A DNA stretch of 64,000 nt, taken from Lytechinus pictus. Lineage: Eukaryota > Echinodermata > Echinoidea > Temnopleuroida > Toxopneustidae. The position numbers and the translations under genes were made by a program. The stretch lies in NCBI RefSeq assembly GCF_037042905.1, contig NC_087256.1, positions 30,840,501 through 30,904,500 of the forward strand, given 5' to 3'. Below, in pieces: positions 13,381 through 40,867 of this stretch; the first letter of the stretch is position 1; the number at the start of each line of letters is the position of its first letter. The notes beneath the pieces were generated by a model, which did no database searches, was not told where the DNA came from, and worked only from the letters and a program-made list of their open reading frames with translations.

Positions 13381-14074
13381 CATACTGAACAAACACTGCA
13401 TGATTAAACAAACATTGTATGATTACCGATTGGAGGGTGGGGCTTCCTGAAGTATGAAGCATAACTAGTAACTGATTCTTGAGCTAAATTCACAAAATTT
13501 CTGCAGTGTGTTTAACATAACTGAATTTCCTAAAATACAACCCTAATAATAGCCTATTACATTGTATGTCTCTATCGAGTCTTGCAACATTTTTCTCAAA
13601 AACTTTTTATTCAACTGTTAATTCCTCATGCGACTTGAGTGCTCTACAGAGTGGATTTGGCTTTCACATTATTATTATCATTATCATCTTCAAATTCAAT
13701 CATCATATTATAAAATTTTGACAAATATCAAAGTTTGCATTAAGATGCTTACTAGCAGCAAAATTTCTAATCTAAAATGATTTCATCCTTGGCTGATGGG
13801 AAATTAAGAAGACAGGGGATCTAATTAGGTCTCAAGAAAACAGGTCACCATTTGGACGCAAAGTCTTGCATAATTAATGTGGAGATCTTACATCTTACAT
13901 TACTGGTTAAGATCGCAGATCACAGCACTTTGCCCCTGAAATCAGAGCCTTTTGATATAGAGTTTGGCCAAGTCACTTTCAGAGGGTTACAGTGATTTTA
14001 TAATAATAATTTCTTTTGAATTGTGCTTGCCTAACAAAGCAACACACGTCTTGTTGTAAACCATTGAAATTGAC

Positions 14075-14330
14075 AGCACTGAACTCTTCAAATCAACCCT
14101 CAAAACTCACTTATTAAAGCAGATGTGAATTAATTAGATAAATTGGATGAGCCAGCACCTTTGAATGTTTTTAACAGAAATATGGCATGATATAAATGCC
14201 AAGGGTTGTCATCACCACTGAAAATAATTGTCTAAACTCTCAATAAAGGGCTTTGAGTGCATAAACTTTCCGGGGCAAACCATAGTGAGCCGCGATCTAA
14301 AACGGCATTGAGTGAACGCCCTATTAAAAA
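14075..14330 (+). mobile_element. CR1-like LINE 3' remnant
   Basis: The frame at about 14076-14132 reads DSTELFKSTLKTHLLKQM then stop, matching the FKxxLKTHLF-type C-terminus common in CR1-type reverse transcriptases. A non-coding tail follows with GATATAAATGCC and an AATAA-rich end near 14330. Only a short degenerate tail is left. Confidence 0.4.
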
Positions 14331-15201
14331 ACAAAAATAATATTAAACTTAACCCAGATACAGTATTTTTAATGTATTGGTTATTCATACATGTATGACA
14401 TGCTATGGCATAAGATTGTGCACATGCTTAAAAATATCCAGCAATATATTGAAGAAACTAAAATGAAAGTCTGCATTATCAATGGTTAAGAAAGGCATAT
14501 AAGGCAATTCAAAGAAAACAAAACAATAACAGAATGAATTAAAACAAACAAATTGAAAACTATATATTTTCTTGTTGGCAGTTACATGGAAGTTGCACAG
14601 CCTCAGTTATTGTGTGTATTTATCTTCATTTTTTAATACACACAGTAGTTGAAAATACATAAATTTTTACCAACTTTCATTTTCATACTTAGTTTCTTAA
14701 ATGACAGGATAGTCTGTGTTTAAAAATTATTATCAAGGGCAAATGATATATTAAATTCACTGTGCAACATCTTGGTATTTTTTTAAAATCCCTTATAAGA
14801 AAATAGAAGTATGTACCCTCTTGCTTTCTTTACTAGGCCTACATTGCAAGTTAGAGGGGGGCTAATCGAGTTCAACATATTATAGTTATTTTATTTTAAA
14901 TTAATTTTATCTTTAAAATATATTAATATCTTATATCTTTCAAGAATATTCTTCAAAAAAAAATCAACAAATATAATCTTTAATACTGTTAATGTGTTAA
15001 TGAAAAAAAAAGTTAGTATACATGTCCTTTCTATCTATATACATGTAGACCCTGTGACACAAAAACTTAGTATTAATTATAGGGCTTAATCTTACGAATG
15101 ATTACATTGATCATCATATGCAATCAATCTTAAAAGCCAACTGCGTGATCAATTGCTAAGCTTTGTGTACGAAGGTCTGAAAGACAAGGATGTGGTATCA
15201 T

Positions 15202-29934
<14,733 letters not shown>

Positions 29935-30480
29935 ATGTATTCAAAACTGTCTATATGTCACTTCTCAATAGTTTCCATTGGCGAGGATAACTCGCCGAAA
30001 GTTAATTGATGGTAAAAGTGTCAGATTTTCAGAAGTAGAAAAAGTAGAAGAGTAGTAGTAGTAGGCCTCTAACTTTAGAGCAGCGGAGTACTAGTAGCAT
30101 TAACGACACCGCGCGCGCGCTGGCACTGCATGTGCACTGATTAGCTGCGCTGCGAGCTGCGTAGTCAGGGCATCTGCGATGTCTTTGTTTACAATATTCT
30201 GCTACGGTAGAGATTAGTCTGCGAGCGGAGACTCATATTAGACATTTTAACCAATAACAGGTCGAGTGAAGACTAGACTCCAAAGACTCTGTGTCAAATT
30301 GGTAGAGCCAGCCACAGTACATAGTCAATCTAGTCTCACTACTTCAGACTCTGCATTATGCAGTAAGCGAATTGCGAAAACTAGGGTCTGTGTCTGCAGA
30401 CTAGGTAGTGAACCAATCCCAATGCCAAATCTCTGACAGATGTAATCGGACGTCCTAAGCAATTTTTGCAACCATGGACA
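29935..30480 (-). promoter_or_regulatory. Probable upstream region of the polyamine oxidase gene
   Basis: Non-repetitive sequence directly upstream of the start codon, with a CG-rich patch GCGCGCGCGC at about 30110-30120. No TATA box at a convincing distance. Placement only; no transcription start can be fixed. Confidence 0.3.
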
Positions 30481-31210
30481 CGATGGAATTCTGACCTTAA
30501 ATTTGGAAAAAATCTATAAGCACTTTAAGTAATCAAGAACAGGATGTGGGTATATCTATCTCAACATTATATATGCGAGCACGAAGTGCGCGAACTGACA
30601 ATTTTTGAATTTCCGACCCAAAACTTGACATTCTAAGCACTTTTCGTAATCCTGAACAGGATGGGTATCTATCTTAATAATTGGTGCGAGGGCGAAGCGC
30701 TAGCTGAAAAAATGATATTCTGACCTAAAATTTTGAAATTCTAAGCAATATTGGTAATCATGAACAAATTAACAGGATGGGTATCTAACAAAATAATATT
30801 CCGACCCAAAACTGGACATTCTAAGCACATTTTGTAACTATGAATAGGATAGGTATATATCTAAACACTGATACGAGCGCGAAGCGCGAGCTAAGAATTT
30901 TTTGTATTCTGACCTAAACTTTGGACATTCTAAGCACTTTTGGTGATCATGAACAAGATGTGTATCTAACAAATAATTGTGCGAGCGCGGAGCGCGAGCT
31001 GAAAAATGAGATATTCTAAATTTAATTTTGGACATTCTAAGCACTTGGAAATCATAAACAGGGTGGTAATCTAACTAAGCAATTGATGCGAGCGCGAAGC
31101 GCGAGCTGAAAAATAATTGATATTCTGCCTTAAATTTGGAATCCTTTAGAAGCATTTTTGGCAATCATGAACAGGATGCATGGGCATTTAACTAAGCATT
31201 TGATGCGAGC
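30480..31210. repeat. Tandem array, ~100-120-bp unit with GCGAGCGCGAAGCGCGAG
   Basis: At least six diverged units, each with GACATTCTAAGCAC, AATCATGAACAGGATG, GGTATCTAAC and then a GCGAGCGCGAAGCGCGAGC palindrome-like core. Confidence 0.7.
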
Positions 31211-31480
31211 AAACACGAATTTGGCGTCCCCCATGTGAGACACGAATTTGACACCCCCCGATCAAACATCAAATTGGCGCCCCAAAGGTCGGATATGAAT
31301 TTGGCGCCCCCCCCCCAGGTTGAACATGAATTTGGCGCCACAGGCCAAACATCAAATTGGCGCCCCTATGTCGAACATCAAATCGGCGCCCATTAGGTAA
31401 AACATCAATTCGGCGCCCCTATGTCGGACAGATCGGCGCCCCTAGGTCGAACATCAATTATTCGGCGCCCCTAAGTCGAA
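31205..31480. repeat. ~29-bp tandem array with GGCGCCCC
   Basis: About nine units of the form CGAACATCAAATTGGCGCCCC, diverged at the left and more regular at the right. Non-coding. Confidence 0.75.
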
Positions 31481-31542
31481 TATTCCTCCCTCCCTCCTTT
31501 CTTTCTTTCTTTCGTCAGTCCGTCCTTCCTTCCTTCCTTCCT

Positions 31543-31574
<32 letters not shown>

Positions 31575-31683
31575 CTCCCTCCTTCCTTTCTTTTCTTTCT
31601 TCTTGTCAGTCCGTCCGTCCTTCCTTCCTTTCTTTCTTTCTTTCCACTTTTCCGTTTCTTTCTTTCTTTCTTTCTTTCTTTCC
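31481..31683. repeat. (TTCC/TTTC)n microsatellite
   Basis: Pyrimidine-only tetranucleotide runs interrupted by GTCAGTCCGTCC. The Ser/Phe or Lys/Arg frames over it are not genes. Confidence 0.9.
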
Positions 31684-32159
31684 GCATTTGAATTTATTCG
31701 GACACGGTAGCGCCGTCAGTAATCAAATACTGTACACTTGGGGGCCCTGTATAGGCTGTATAGCATACAACAAAACGCAATGCAAGCATATTATATACAC
31801 TACTAGTATATTCAGATGCAATTTTAAGATTTACAACGTTATAACGAAAAAGTGTATATAGAATTGAGAACAATAGTTTACCTCAGAAATGTTTGGATTG
31901 GTATATAAGAATAAGTGGGATTGGGGAGCTATATCGGGGAAAGAAGGGGAAAAAAGGCAAGAGTATGAGATGGGCAAGGAAGAAAAAAGAAAGCTAAAGC
32001 GGAAGGAATATCATGAATATCACTTAATATACTGAAATCTTCTGTATGATGATTATGACCTTTCTCGACATAATTATTATCAATAAAAGTTCATTCGAAC
32101 ACCTGAAAAAAAAAACAATACCCCGGTCCCCCTATTGCATTTGACTTTAAATATAGGCA

Positions 32160-32575
32160 TAATAATACCGAAGTGATGACGTTACAAAAATTATCTTCTT
32201 TTTTTTTTGCTGCATTTCAGCATTTTTGATACCATGTTTTGGTAGAGCATGGTGAACATAGAGATGGATAAATTAAATTCGGTGCGAATCGGTCCATGGG
32301 GGCCTGAGATATGACCTCATGAATACATAGTTAGCTCAATTGAAATGTATTATTGGACTGGTTCCTATAATTTAGAACCAGTACTATAATGATACATTAA
32401 CTTCATTGGGGCTAATTATGTATTCATGAGGTCATAATCTCAGGCCCCCATGAACCGATTCGCACCAAATTTTGGTAATGGAGGTATTTCATCGTGCTCT
32501 ACCAAAACATGGTATCAAAAATGCTGGAATGCAAAATTGGAAAATTGATGATGTCACACTTCGGTATACTACACT
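32160..32575. mobile_element. Palindromic MITE
   Basis: Outer ends ATACCGAAGTGATGACG / GATGTCACACTTCGGTAT. Inner arms run through TGATACCATGTTTTGGTAGAG and GGGGGCCTGAGAT...GACCTCATGAATACAT, mirrored on the right. Loop near 32350-32400. Confidence 0.75.
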
Positions 32576-32884
32576 ACGCCGTATCCCCGAACCCTGTTGT
32601 TACCTAGCTATGGGCATATTTACGTTGATTCTTACAGTAATGCTGAGTCTAAATGAATTATCAAGGCAACCTTAACAATTATTTGAATGAATATAGAGAA
32701 AAAGTTAAAACTGAAAGTTCATAAAACCAATGGAAAAATAAATCGCACGAGGGGCCTACATATAATAAAAGTGCTACCCCCTATGATACGCATGACGAAA
32801 AGGTTTGATTTCCATTTTTGGAGTGAATAGACTCTTTACGGACAATGACAGATACAGACAGGGGCAACTGCCCTTATGATTTTT

Positions 32885-33240
32885 CGATTTATTTTCATTT
32901 GGTCCAATGCCAAGTCGTCCGATTGTTAACTCGTCTACTATCATTTGGTCTACCATCAGTTCGTCCAATATCCACATGGTCTAATTGCCATTTCTTCTAA
33001 TAACCAATTGGTCCAATAGCCATTTATTCCATATACCATTTGGTCTAATTAGACTAAGTTTTAATTTGGAAAAATTAATGAAAATAAAACAAGTATTAGA
33101 CCAAATGGTTGTGAGACGAAATGCATATAGACCAACGTTCAGGTGATTAGACGAAGTGATGATTGGACCAAATGGTTGTTAGACGAAATGTTGATTGACG
33201 GAATGGCAGTAGACCATGGGGTGAGTGGACGCGAGTTGGC
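32885..33240. repeat. GTCTAAT/CATTTGGTC array, inverted halves
   Basis: Second copy of the motif seen at 23320-23640. The left half reads CATTTGGTCTA-type units and the right half reads their complement (TAGACCAAATGG). Confidence 0.65.
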
Positions 33241-33369
33241 AATTTACCTGATTGGTTATGTAAAGTGAAAAAAAAGAGGAGGAAAAAAAAAGAGGGGAAG
33301 AAAACAGAGGCGAAAAAGGAAGAAATCAGAAAGGTCTGCATATACGTCATAAGTTGTCTCCCCCCTAAA

Positions 33370-33830
33370 TTATTTACACTTCGTAATTCCGAAGGTTGTT
33401 TATTCCGAAGGTTCGTAATTCCGAAACACGCAAATTGCCTATACCTCGATGTTCGTTAATCCGAAAACGTAAAAGGGTTCGTTAATCCGAACATTTGTGG
33501 CGTTATTCCGAAGGTTCGTTATTCCGAAGGTTCGATAATCCGAAAACGAAATAAGGTTCGATGTTCCGAAGGTTCGTTAATCCGAAAACGAAATAAGGTT
33601 CGTTGTTCCGAAGGTTCGTTAGTCCGAAAACGAAATAAGGTTCGTTGTTCCGAAGGTTCGTTAGTCCGAAAACGAAATAAGGTATAGTTCATCATTTAGT
33701 TTTCGGACTAACGAACCTTCGGAATTACGAACCTCATTTCTTTTTCGGATTAACGAACCTTCGGAATTACGAACCTCACTTTGTTTTCGGACTAACGAAC
33801 CTTCGGAATATCCGAACCTTAGCTTTCGGC
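33370..33830. repeat. GGTTCGTTAATCCGAA array with orientation switch
   Basis: Dozens of GGTTCGTTATTCCGAA/GGTTCGTTAATCCGAAAACG units run rightward to about 33680. They then continue as the inverted form (CGGAATTACGAACCT) to about 33830. The array is open in one minus-strand frame by chance of its period. Confidence 0.8.
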
Positions 33831-34389
33831 TCACGCAGCCCCACACTTTAACAAAAGGCAAGTGGCTCCATTTTGGCTCTTTATCAGCTTACTTGGTAGT
33901 CTGAAAATGTAGGAATCATATTGATTAGAAAGTTGAGAATATTAGATCAATTTATCACAAAACGTGAAACAGCGCGGCTGCTGTAATACCTGAATACCAA
34001 ATAGTTTAAGAGCATGACAAGAGGCAACAAAAAATGATGGATTAGGTTTTCGATTATAGTGCAACATCTTTTACAATTTGCTATTATAGTGAAACCTTCT
34101 GATAATGTCACAGATTAATTATTATTATGTTATTTATTTGTTTATTCATTTATTTATATTCATCTTTTTTTTTTTTTTTTTTTTTTTTTTTGGGGGGGGG
34201 GGGCTCTCGGCGGGGCGCATAGAGACTTAAATGCAAAAGAGCTAATCAAGGCTAATCACACTCCACTCAGAGTGAGACAAGGAATCAGTCAGTTTGGAGT
34301 GGGGTTTACATCTTTTGAGAGTGTATTATAACTCCTGGCTGGAATGAACTGTACATATTTTTTTAAGACATTTCACTCCAGAAGGAGCT

Positions 34390-34805
34390 GCACTAGATGT
34401 AGACATGACGAGATCCGAGATCTTGCCATCTGATCGTCTCTTCTTTAAGATGTAGACATGATGAGATCCAAGATTTTGCCATCTGATCATCTCTTCTAAA
34501 AGATGTAGAAATGACGAGATCCAAGATTTTGTCATCTGATTATCTCTCCCACAGGATGTAGACATGACGAGATCCGTGATCTTGCCATCTGATCCCTCTG
34601 ATCATCTCTTCTATTACGATGTAGATGTGACGAGATCCAAGATCTTGTCATCTAGCTCTCGATCACACGGGATGTAGACATGACGAGATCTAAGATCTTG
34701 TCATCTGATCATCTCTCCCACGGAATGTAGACATGACGGGATCCGAGATCTTGTCATCTTATCCTTCTCCCTAAGATATGTAGGGTGTAGACATGACGAG
34801 ATAAT
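34390..34805. repeat. ~55-bp tandem array GATGTAGACATGACGAGATC
   Basis: Eight units, each with GATGTAGACATGACGAGATC then AGATCTTGCCATCTGATCATC. Spacing varies between about 50 and 62 bp. Confidence 0.8.
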
Positions 34806-35341
34806 TATGGTGGCCATCGTGTCCATAGAAAATATCGCATTTTGATATCGCCATCATCGTCGCCCGACTCGCCTCAATAAAGATGGCGCTCTTCATGATA
34901 CCTACGCCCTACGCCCGAGACACACGTGTAGAATAGCGATAAATAAAAAATAGTGTTTACCAGTCGACAGCTAGGGAATATATCTGAGATTTCAGATCTG
35001 ACCGGATCATTTTGGAAAATAAATCAACATATATGGAAACATCCCAACGTGTCATGGCGAGATATCATTCATCATCTGAAACAATCAAATATTCGTAATG
35101 TAAGATAAAAAACGATCATGCCATTTTTAAGTTTCGCTTAACTTCCTTTAACAGGCAAGGACTTTAAGGAGTGTTTTTAGTAATTCACGAAGAGCAGACA
35201 ATCATGACATATCTCACCAATCAACCAAATGCAGGTGTAAGCACGGAGTGGAAAATGCCGGGTGGAAATGTTTATGTTCAGACCTTAGCAGGGGGAGCAT
35301 CTGTAACTACATAAAACAATACTAACCCGAAGTGCGAGGAA

Positions 35342-35946
35342 CCCGGGGGGCGGGGGGGGGGGGCACTTCCATTGACGAGTGGATACCATGCGCGACCAAG
35401 AGATCTCAAAAAGCACCCTAAACACGTATTTTCCATATTCTGAAAATGCACCCCTTAACAAGTATTGGCGTGTGAAACCCTACCCTTAACAAGTATTGGG
35501 AAACAAAACGATTCTATTGGCAAGTATTCCCTGAATTGAACCCTAAACAATTAAGTACAGCCTTTCTATTGTATATATTTCCAGGACGTCGGTCGTCGGT
35601 TTTACCTTTACATCATCATTGGTTTAGTATCTGTTTAGTACAGCCCCACTCGCGCAAATCCTATACTCTTAACACGTAGTGTTGATTCTTGGGGCAAAAA
35701 GTACATCCTTTATCAAACATTAATTTTTAGTCTTGATTTTTTATACCCTCGCAAATTTGACCCTAAACACGTAGCTTTCCTAACGAAATAGATACCCTTT
35801 TTTCATTATTATAGTGTTTTTGACACCCTTATTACGTTAGGTACGCAACGTGCCCTATCTTGAAAAGACATCCTTTTTACGTGTTTGTTTGGTCGCGCAT
35901 GGTATCCACTCGTCAATGCAAGTGGCCCCCCCCCGGGGGGGGGGGG
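35342..35946. mobile_element. Fold-back element with GGTCGCGCATGG arms and G/C-run tips
   Basis: Arms at 35363-35399 and 35889-35926 (CACTTCCATTGACGAGTGG ... CATGCGCGACCAA), bounded by poly-G and C/G runs. Partial copies lie at 22858-23302 and 47543-47763. Confidence 0.75.
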
Positions 35947-37586
35947 CGAGGAAATATATTTAGCGTATATTGCTTGAAAACGGAATGTTATAGTACAACA
36001 GGATTATTAGATCTCATTCAACAGACAATGCAAGCACCAGGAATGATGACCACATAGGCCCTATAAGCAAATAATGTTTCATAAAGTTATAAAAAATTCT
36101 TATTTAACATATATTATAATAAATATATATTATAACATAATGTAACATACTAAAATAATTTCTTTTCCCCACTGCGTTTCTCTTTCTTTTTCTTCTTCTT
36201 TTTCTCCTTTTCCCACAATTTTTTTTTAAGTGGGGGGGGGGGGGGGGCACGTACGTGCCCCTCCGTAGTTACGCCACTAGTTCGATATTCAATTGACTGG
36301 GTGTCGGATCAAAAAAACACTTTTGAACGCCCCAAATGGGAAAAGGTTTAGGGAATTTGAAATCATTAATTTCTCTTCCCGCGCGAAACGCGGAAGCTAA
36401 AAAAATGAGAACAGAAAAGTGAATTCCTTGCGTCGTATAAAATGCCTATCTTGGTCAGACATCATATAGCAAAAAAAGATGGGTATGCAGAGGGAATATA
36501 TTATTCCTTCCCGCGAATAGCGTTGAAGATAAGATTCATTTCATAATTTCATTTTTCTTAGATTACTCGATTTACGAAGAAATATATAAAAGCTAAAAAT
36601 TGGAAAGGGATGATACACGGAGATGAATCATCCCTTTCCCATTCACGCGAAGCACGGAAATATATATGTAATTTTTGTTTCCAAAAAAAATATGTGTAAT
36701 TTCGCTAAGAAATATGAGCGATATTCAAAATTTCAAATTAATGGCGCAAAACAGGATATGAGATGGATGTGCAGCGATATGGAATAAAATTTCATCGTAT
36801 ATGCTTTTGTATATAGCACAACAGGGAATTTATGCCTGCCCCTTTGAGCAGATACTTGCCCAAGTTAGCTTGCTAAAAAGCGGAAGAATAATTAAATAGC
36901 ATATGGGGACTCGGAGAGTAACGGGATAGGCCTACACGTGTTTACCCGCTTCGACGAGGAGAGCGTAAATATGTGTCAGCTAGGCCTACTTTGCACCAAT
37001 ATCATTTCTGGAAAGAAATACATGTGTCCCGATAGCCGGGAGGAGACAATTAAACGGAGTATAAAAATGGTGTGGAAAACAAATTAAGGGGAAAGTCAAT
37101 TTTATCGCCCCCGTACGGAGCACGTAAGCAAAATCTTGTATGAAAAGAGAAAAGATCGATCCGTCTCCGATTAGGTTTTCATTCTTTTGACAAACTTATA
37201 AGAACTTGAGAAAAAAACTATAAAGCTATACCCTTCTTCCCTTTTCTCCCTTTGCTCTTTCTTTTTCTTCCATTTCCCCTTTTTTCTTCTGGGGACGTCC
37301 TTTTTTTTTGGGGGGGGGGGGGGGCCGCGACCGCCCCCCCCATATCGCTGCTGTCGGTTTTAATGCGCGTACCATTATATAAATATTGATTGATTTTGTC
37401 TTATTTTGCGGGTATAGAATTTGTGATGCATTAATGGATCAGCGCTGCTTAGTTTTTAAAAGCAGTTTGTAGGAGATCATGACAGGCGGCTCATCACAAA
37501 TCGTTGATTGTTTGAAAAGTATTTTCTGGCCAACATGGTTCAGTAATTAAAATGTTGATTCGTACGTTTTAGCCTACTTTCTTTAA
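35947..37586. repeat. Degenerate repeat-rich intergenic DNA
   Basis: Contains pyrimidine runs before long G runs (36170-36260, 37225-37325), GTAGTTACGCCACTAG near 36265, and scattered CGCGAAGCGCGG-like motifs resembling the element at 18639-20260. No gene seen. Confidence 0.4.
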
Positions 37587-38200
37587 AGTTCAAGTCCACC
37601 CCAGAAAATGATGATTTGAATAAATAGAGAAAAATCATACTAGCATAACGCTGAAAATTTCATCAAAATCGGATGTAAAATAAGAAAGTTATGACATTTT
37701 AAATTTTCACTGATTGTTCACAAAACAGTGATATGCACAACTCAGTGACATGCAAATGAGACAGACGATGATGTCCCTCACTCACTATTTCTTTTGTTTT
37801 TTATTGTTTGAATTATACAATATTTCATTTTTTACAGATTTGACAATAGGGACCAACTTGACGAAATCATATAGTTTTAAGCAATGCTAGTTCCACATGT
37901 TCATGATCATGGAGGAATCAATCGTTGTTTCACTTGACAATTAGGAGAAAATTAGAATATTTCATATTTCATATAATAAAATACAAAAGAAATAGTGAGT
38001 GGATGATGTCATCAGTCTCCTCATTTGCATAACCATGCAACCAGGATGTGCGTATAACTGTTTTGTGAAATTAAGCGAAACTTTAAAATGTCATGACTTT
38101 CTTATTTTACATCCGATTCTGATGAAATTTTTAGAGTTATGCTTGTTGAATTTTTCTCTTTTTATTCAAATCAACATTTTGCTGGGGTGGACTTGAAAAT
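37587..38200. mobile_element. AAGTCCACC fold-back element (TTAAAGG family)
   Basis: Left AAGTTCAAGTCCACCCC; right GGGGTGGACTTGAAAA. Internal arms CATCAAAATCGGATGTAAAA and inverse are close to those of 28084-28635. Confidence 0.65.
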
Positions 38201-38808
38201 TCTAGCAGAATTTTTTTGTTTGCCATTCTCATTGTCGTTAAAATCATTGTTAGTGGTGTTGTTCTTGTTTTAATCATCATCATAATCTTTATACATATTA
38301 GTTTCTGCTTTGGAGAGCATGTCATTTCAAAAATAATTTTATGTGAGCCCGTGTGTGAGTAAATTGTGAAAAATGTCTTGTTTAATTTAGGTGTCTCAAC
38401 AAAAGACTAGTCAGGAATCGGGGAATCCCCAACGCAACCTTAACCTTCTTCTTCTTCTTCTTTGTTGTTCTTCCCCCGGTATTGTTGTTGTGAGCTCGTG
38501 GTTTGTCAACCGTTATACGGCGAACAAAGACCTTATAAATAATGATTACGACGAAGTAAAACTAACTCAAGAATAAAGACACGCAAGTTAAGGGTGAAAA
38601 ACAAGAAGAAGAAGCACAGACGAATTACTTCTCTTTGTGACATTGTAGTATTTTAAACGAGGTAAGTAAGGGGTGAACTGCACTGTTTTTATAAAATCCA
38701 TGGGCATGGCAATTGACATGGCATTGTTGCTTCGGCCGTTCGGCCTCGCCCTCGGCTCTGCTCTGCCTCTGCCCGCGCCCGCCCGCCCGGCTCTGGTACA
38801 GGTAACCC

Positions 38809-38852
38809 AGGGAGCTCCGGCCCGCGAAGCGAAGCGGGCCGGAGCTCCCTAG
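38809..38852. repeat. Perfect hairpin-forming palindrome
   Basis: AGGGAGCTCCGGCCCGC and its complement around an 8-base loop GAAGCGAA. The duplicated flank at 47761 begins at the inner edge of this palindrome, so it marks a rearrangement breakpoint. Confidence 0.8.
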
Positions 38853-38869
38853 TAGCCAGGAGGCTTCTA

Positions 38870-39508
38870 CCCAGGTCAAAAAACCAGTTAAGGACCAGTT
38901 CATCCAACTGGTACTGGTACCAGTTGATTCCAGTTAGCGAACTGGATTCAATATGGAAATTGGAATACTGGAATCAACTGGAATCCAGTTGATTCCAATA
39001 CTGGAATCAACTGGAATCCAGTTGACAAATTGTAACTGGTACCAGTTGGAAATACCAGTTGGCAACTGGTACCAGTTAGCAACTGGTACCAGTTGACAAC
39101 TGGTCCTAACTGGTACCAGTTAGGACCAGTTGGAAACATGAGTTGTCAACTGGTGCCAGTTAAAACCAGTTGGAAACACCAATTGTAAACTGGTGCCAGT
39201 TAGGACCAGTTGGAAACATGAGTTGTCAACTGGTGCCAGTTAAAACCAGTTGGAAACACAAATTGTCAACTGGTGCCAGTTAGGACCATTTTGAAACATG
39301 AGGTGTCAACTGGTGCCAGTTAAAACCAGTTGGAAACATCAATTGTCAACTGGTGCCAGTTAGGACCAGTTGGAAACATGAGTTGTCAACTGGTGCCAGT
39401 TAAAACCAGTTGGAAACACCAGTTGTCAACTGGTGCCAGTTAGAACAAGTTGGAAGCACCAGTTAGGACCAGTTGGAAACATAAATTGTCAAGTGGTACC
39501 AGTTAGAA
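38870..39508. repeat. Left subterminal array of CTGGT/ACCAG units
   Basis: After the terminal repeat come short inverted CCAGTTGATTCCAG units. Then about ten units of roughly 45 bp follow: AACTGGTGCCAGTTA plus ACCAGTTGGAAACA, alternating between two variants. Confidence 0.85.
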
Positions 39509-40179
39509 ACACCCTGCAATGTATAGCATAAACAAAAATGAATCATGTGGATATGTACATTCCAGATCTTTTACTCTTCTCGTATAATCACTCCTTCGTT
39601 TTCCTTGCGCACACACACATTAGAATATTGGTACCAACACCCCCCCCCCCCCTCTCAGGCGGTTATTTCAATTATAAATTATCTTCAATTATCTTTACAT
39701 TGAATGTCCACTCCTGTTATAACAATGTGCAAGGACAAGTGAAATAATCATCCTTGCACATAGGACTGATGAAATGAATCAAGGTAAATTTGTAGCATTG
39801 TATTGAAACCTTGTTAATTTCCACATGCACAATATAACAGGATTGGACTGTAAACTTGCTCTGGTAAATCAATCCCTCAGTCTCTTGAAATCTGTACCAA
39901 AAAACATCAGAGAATGACAAAAGTCACAAAAAACATCTTTATGGTATTTAAACTAGGAATTTAATGAAAGAAAATTATGTTACAAACTGTAACATGCTGT
40001 GTATAATTCTTGTATTATGTGTCAACAAAGATCATTAACTTACACAGTAAATATGTAGTCAATCCAATTTTTACATGCTAGCTTGGAGACAAAATTGGAA
40101 TATAATGCATCTAAGCATTTACCTTCAATAAATAATATGTACTATTTTTAAAGGAATGATAAAGGAGTCTTTTTTTAAT

Positions 40180-40560
40180 TATTATTTATTGAGATCTTGG
40201 GGCCCTCACTGGCTCTGAAGAGGAAACGTGAAACAGGTACCTTCCTTTCCTGTAGTGGCACTTGATCTTTGCTGGTAGATGCGATGTATCTGAAGATTAG
40301 AAGAAAAAAACCAATGGAATGAAAAATAATAAGTACAGTGAATACCGTAATACAAAATTTCAGTGGTGTAAAATTATATCTGCACATAAAGAAAATACAT
40401 GGGATAGTGAAACTTCTCTAAGTTCCATATTTCAATGATTCAATTATAAATGATAGACAGCACATCATCATTTTTATTACAACATGTATAGTAAGTTCAC
40501 ATGGTCTTGGGAATACTTCTGAAATTGACATCGCAGAGATGAAATTGCCTCGACCTTATA
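40180..40560. repeat. Diverged third copy of the internal repeated segment
   Basis: Matches 42002-42288 and 42530-42900, including GGTAGATGCGATGTATCTGA and, further right, CTTGGGAATACTTCTGAAAT. Only this copy has AATAAA (minus strand, about 40190). Confidence 0.65.
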
Positions 40561-40867
40561 CCTATACATTTATTTTAATAATAAAGACTTAGACTATGTA
40601 TGTTTGCATATATGTATCTAGGAGTCTATGTTGCACATTATCTGCTAACATCTGATGGGTATTTCATGATTGTCAGTGCCGACTATTTCAGTGAAATCAT
40701 TGCTTTTGATTGGCTGAGAAGCACTGGCCTCTGACTGTTACTATGGAAACTGTCGGAAAAAGACAACTTGTTAATGCTGACAACTTTCAAAAAGCAGTTC
40801 CCAGAACATGTTTAAAAACGCAAGACAAAGCAAAAAAAAAAAATGAAATACAAAATTTTATCCGAGG

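Noticed and set aside
31357..31710. 117-residue Ser/Phe/Leu frame and its Lys/Arg/Glu antisense partner
   Set aside because: Created by GGCGCC units and a TTCC/TTTC microsatellite.
33661..33861. Frame encoding repeated RNSEGSLVRK-like units
   Set aside because: A by-product of the GGTTCGTTAATCCGAA array having a period compatible with an open frame.
34390..34805. CRISPR-like regular array
   Set aside because: Whole units repeat including the spacers, the unit length varies, and the sequence is animal genomic DNA.
34870..34930. ATG in AAAGATGGCGCTC as a gene start
   Set aside because: The frame closes after 17 codons and no following exon is recognisable; at most a promoter-like word.
38391..38661. 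Candidate exon between TTTAATTTAG and GTAAGT
   Set aside because: Interior is full of CTT/AAG repeats and has no conserved frame; borders alone are not enough.
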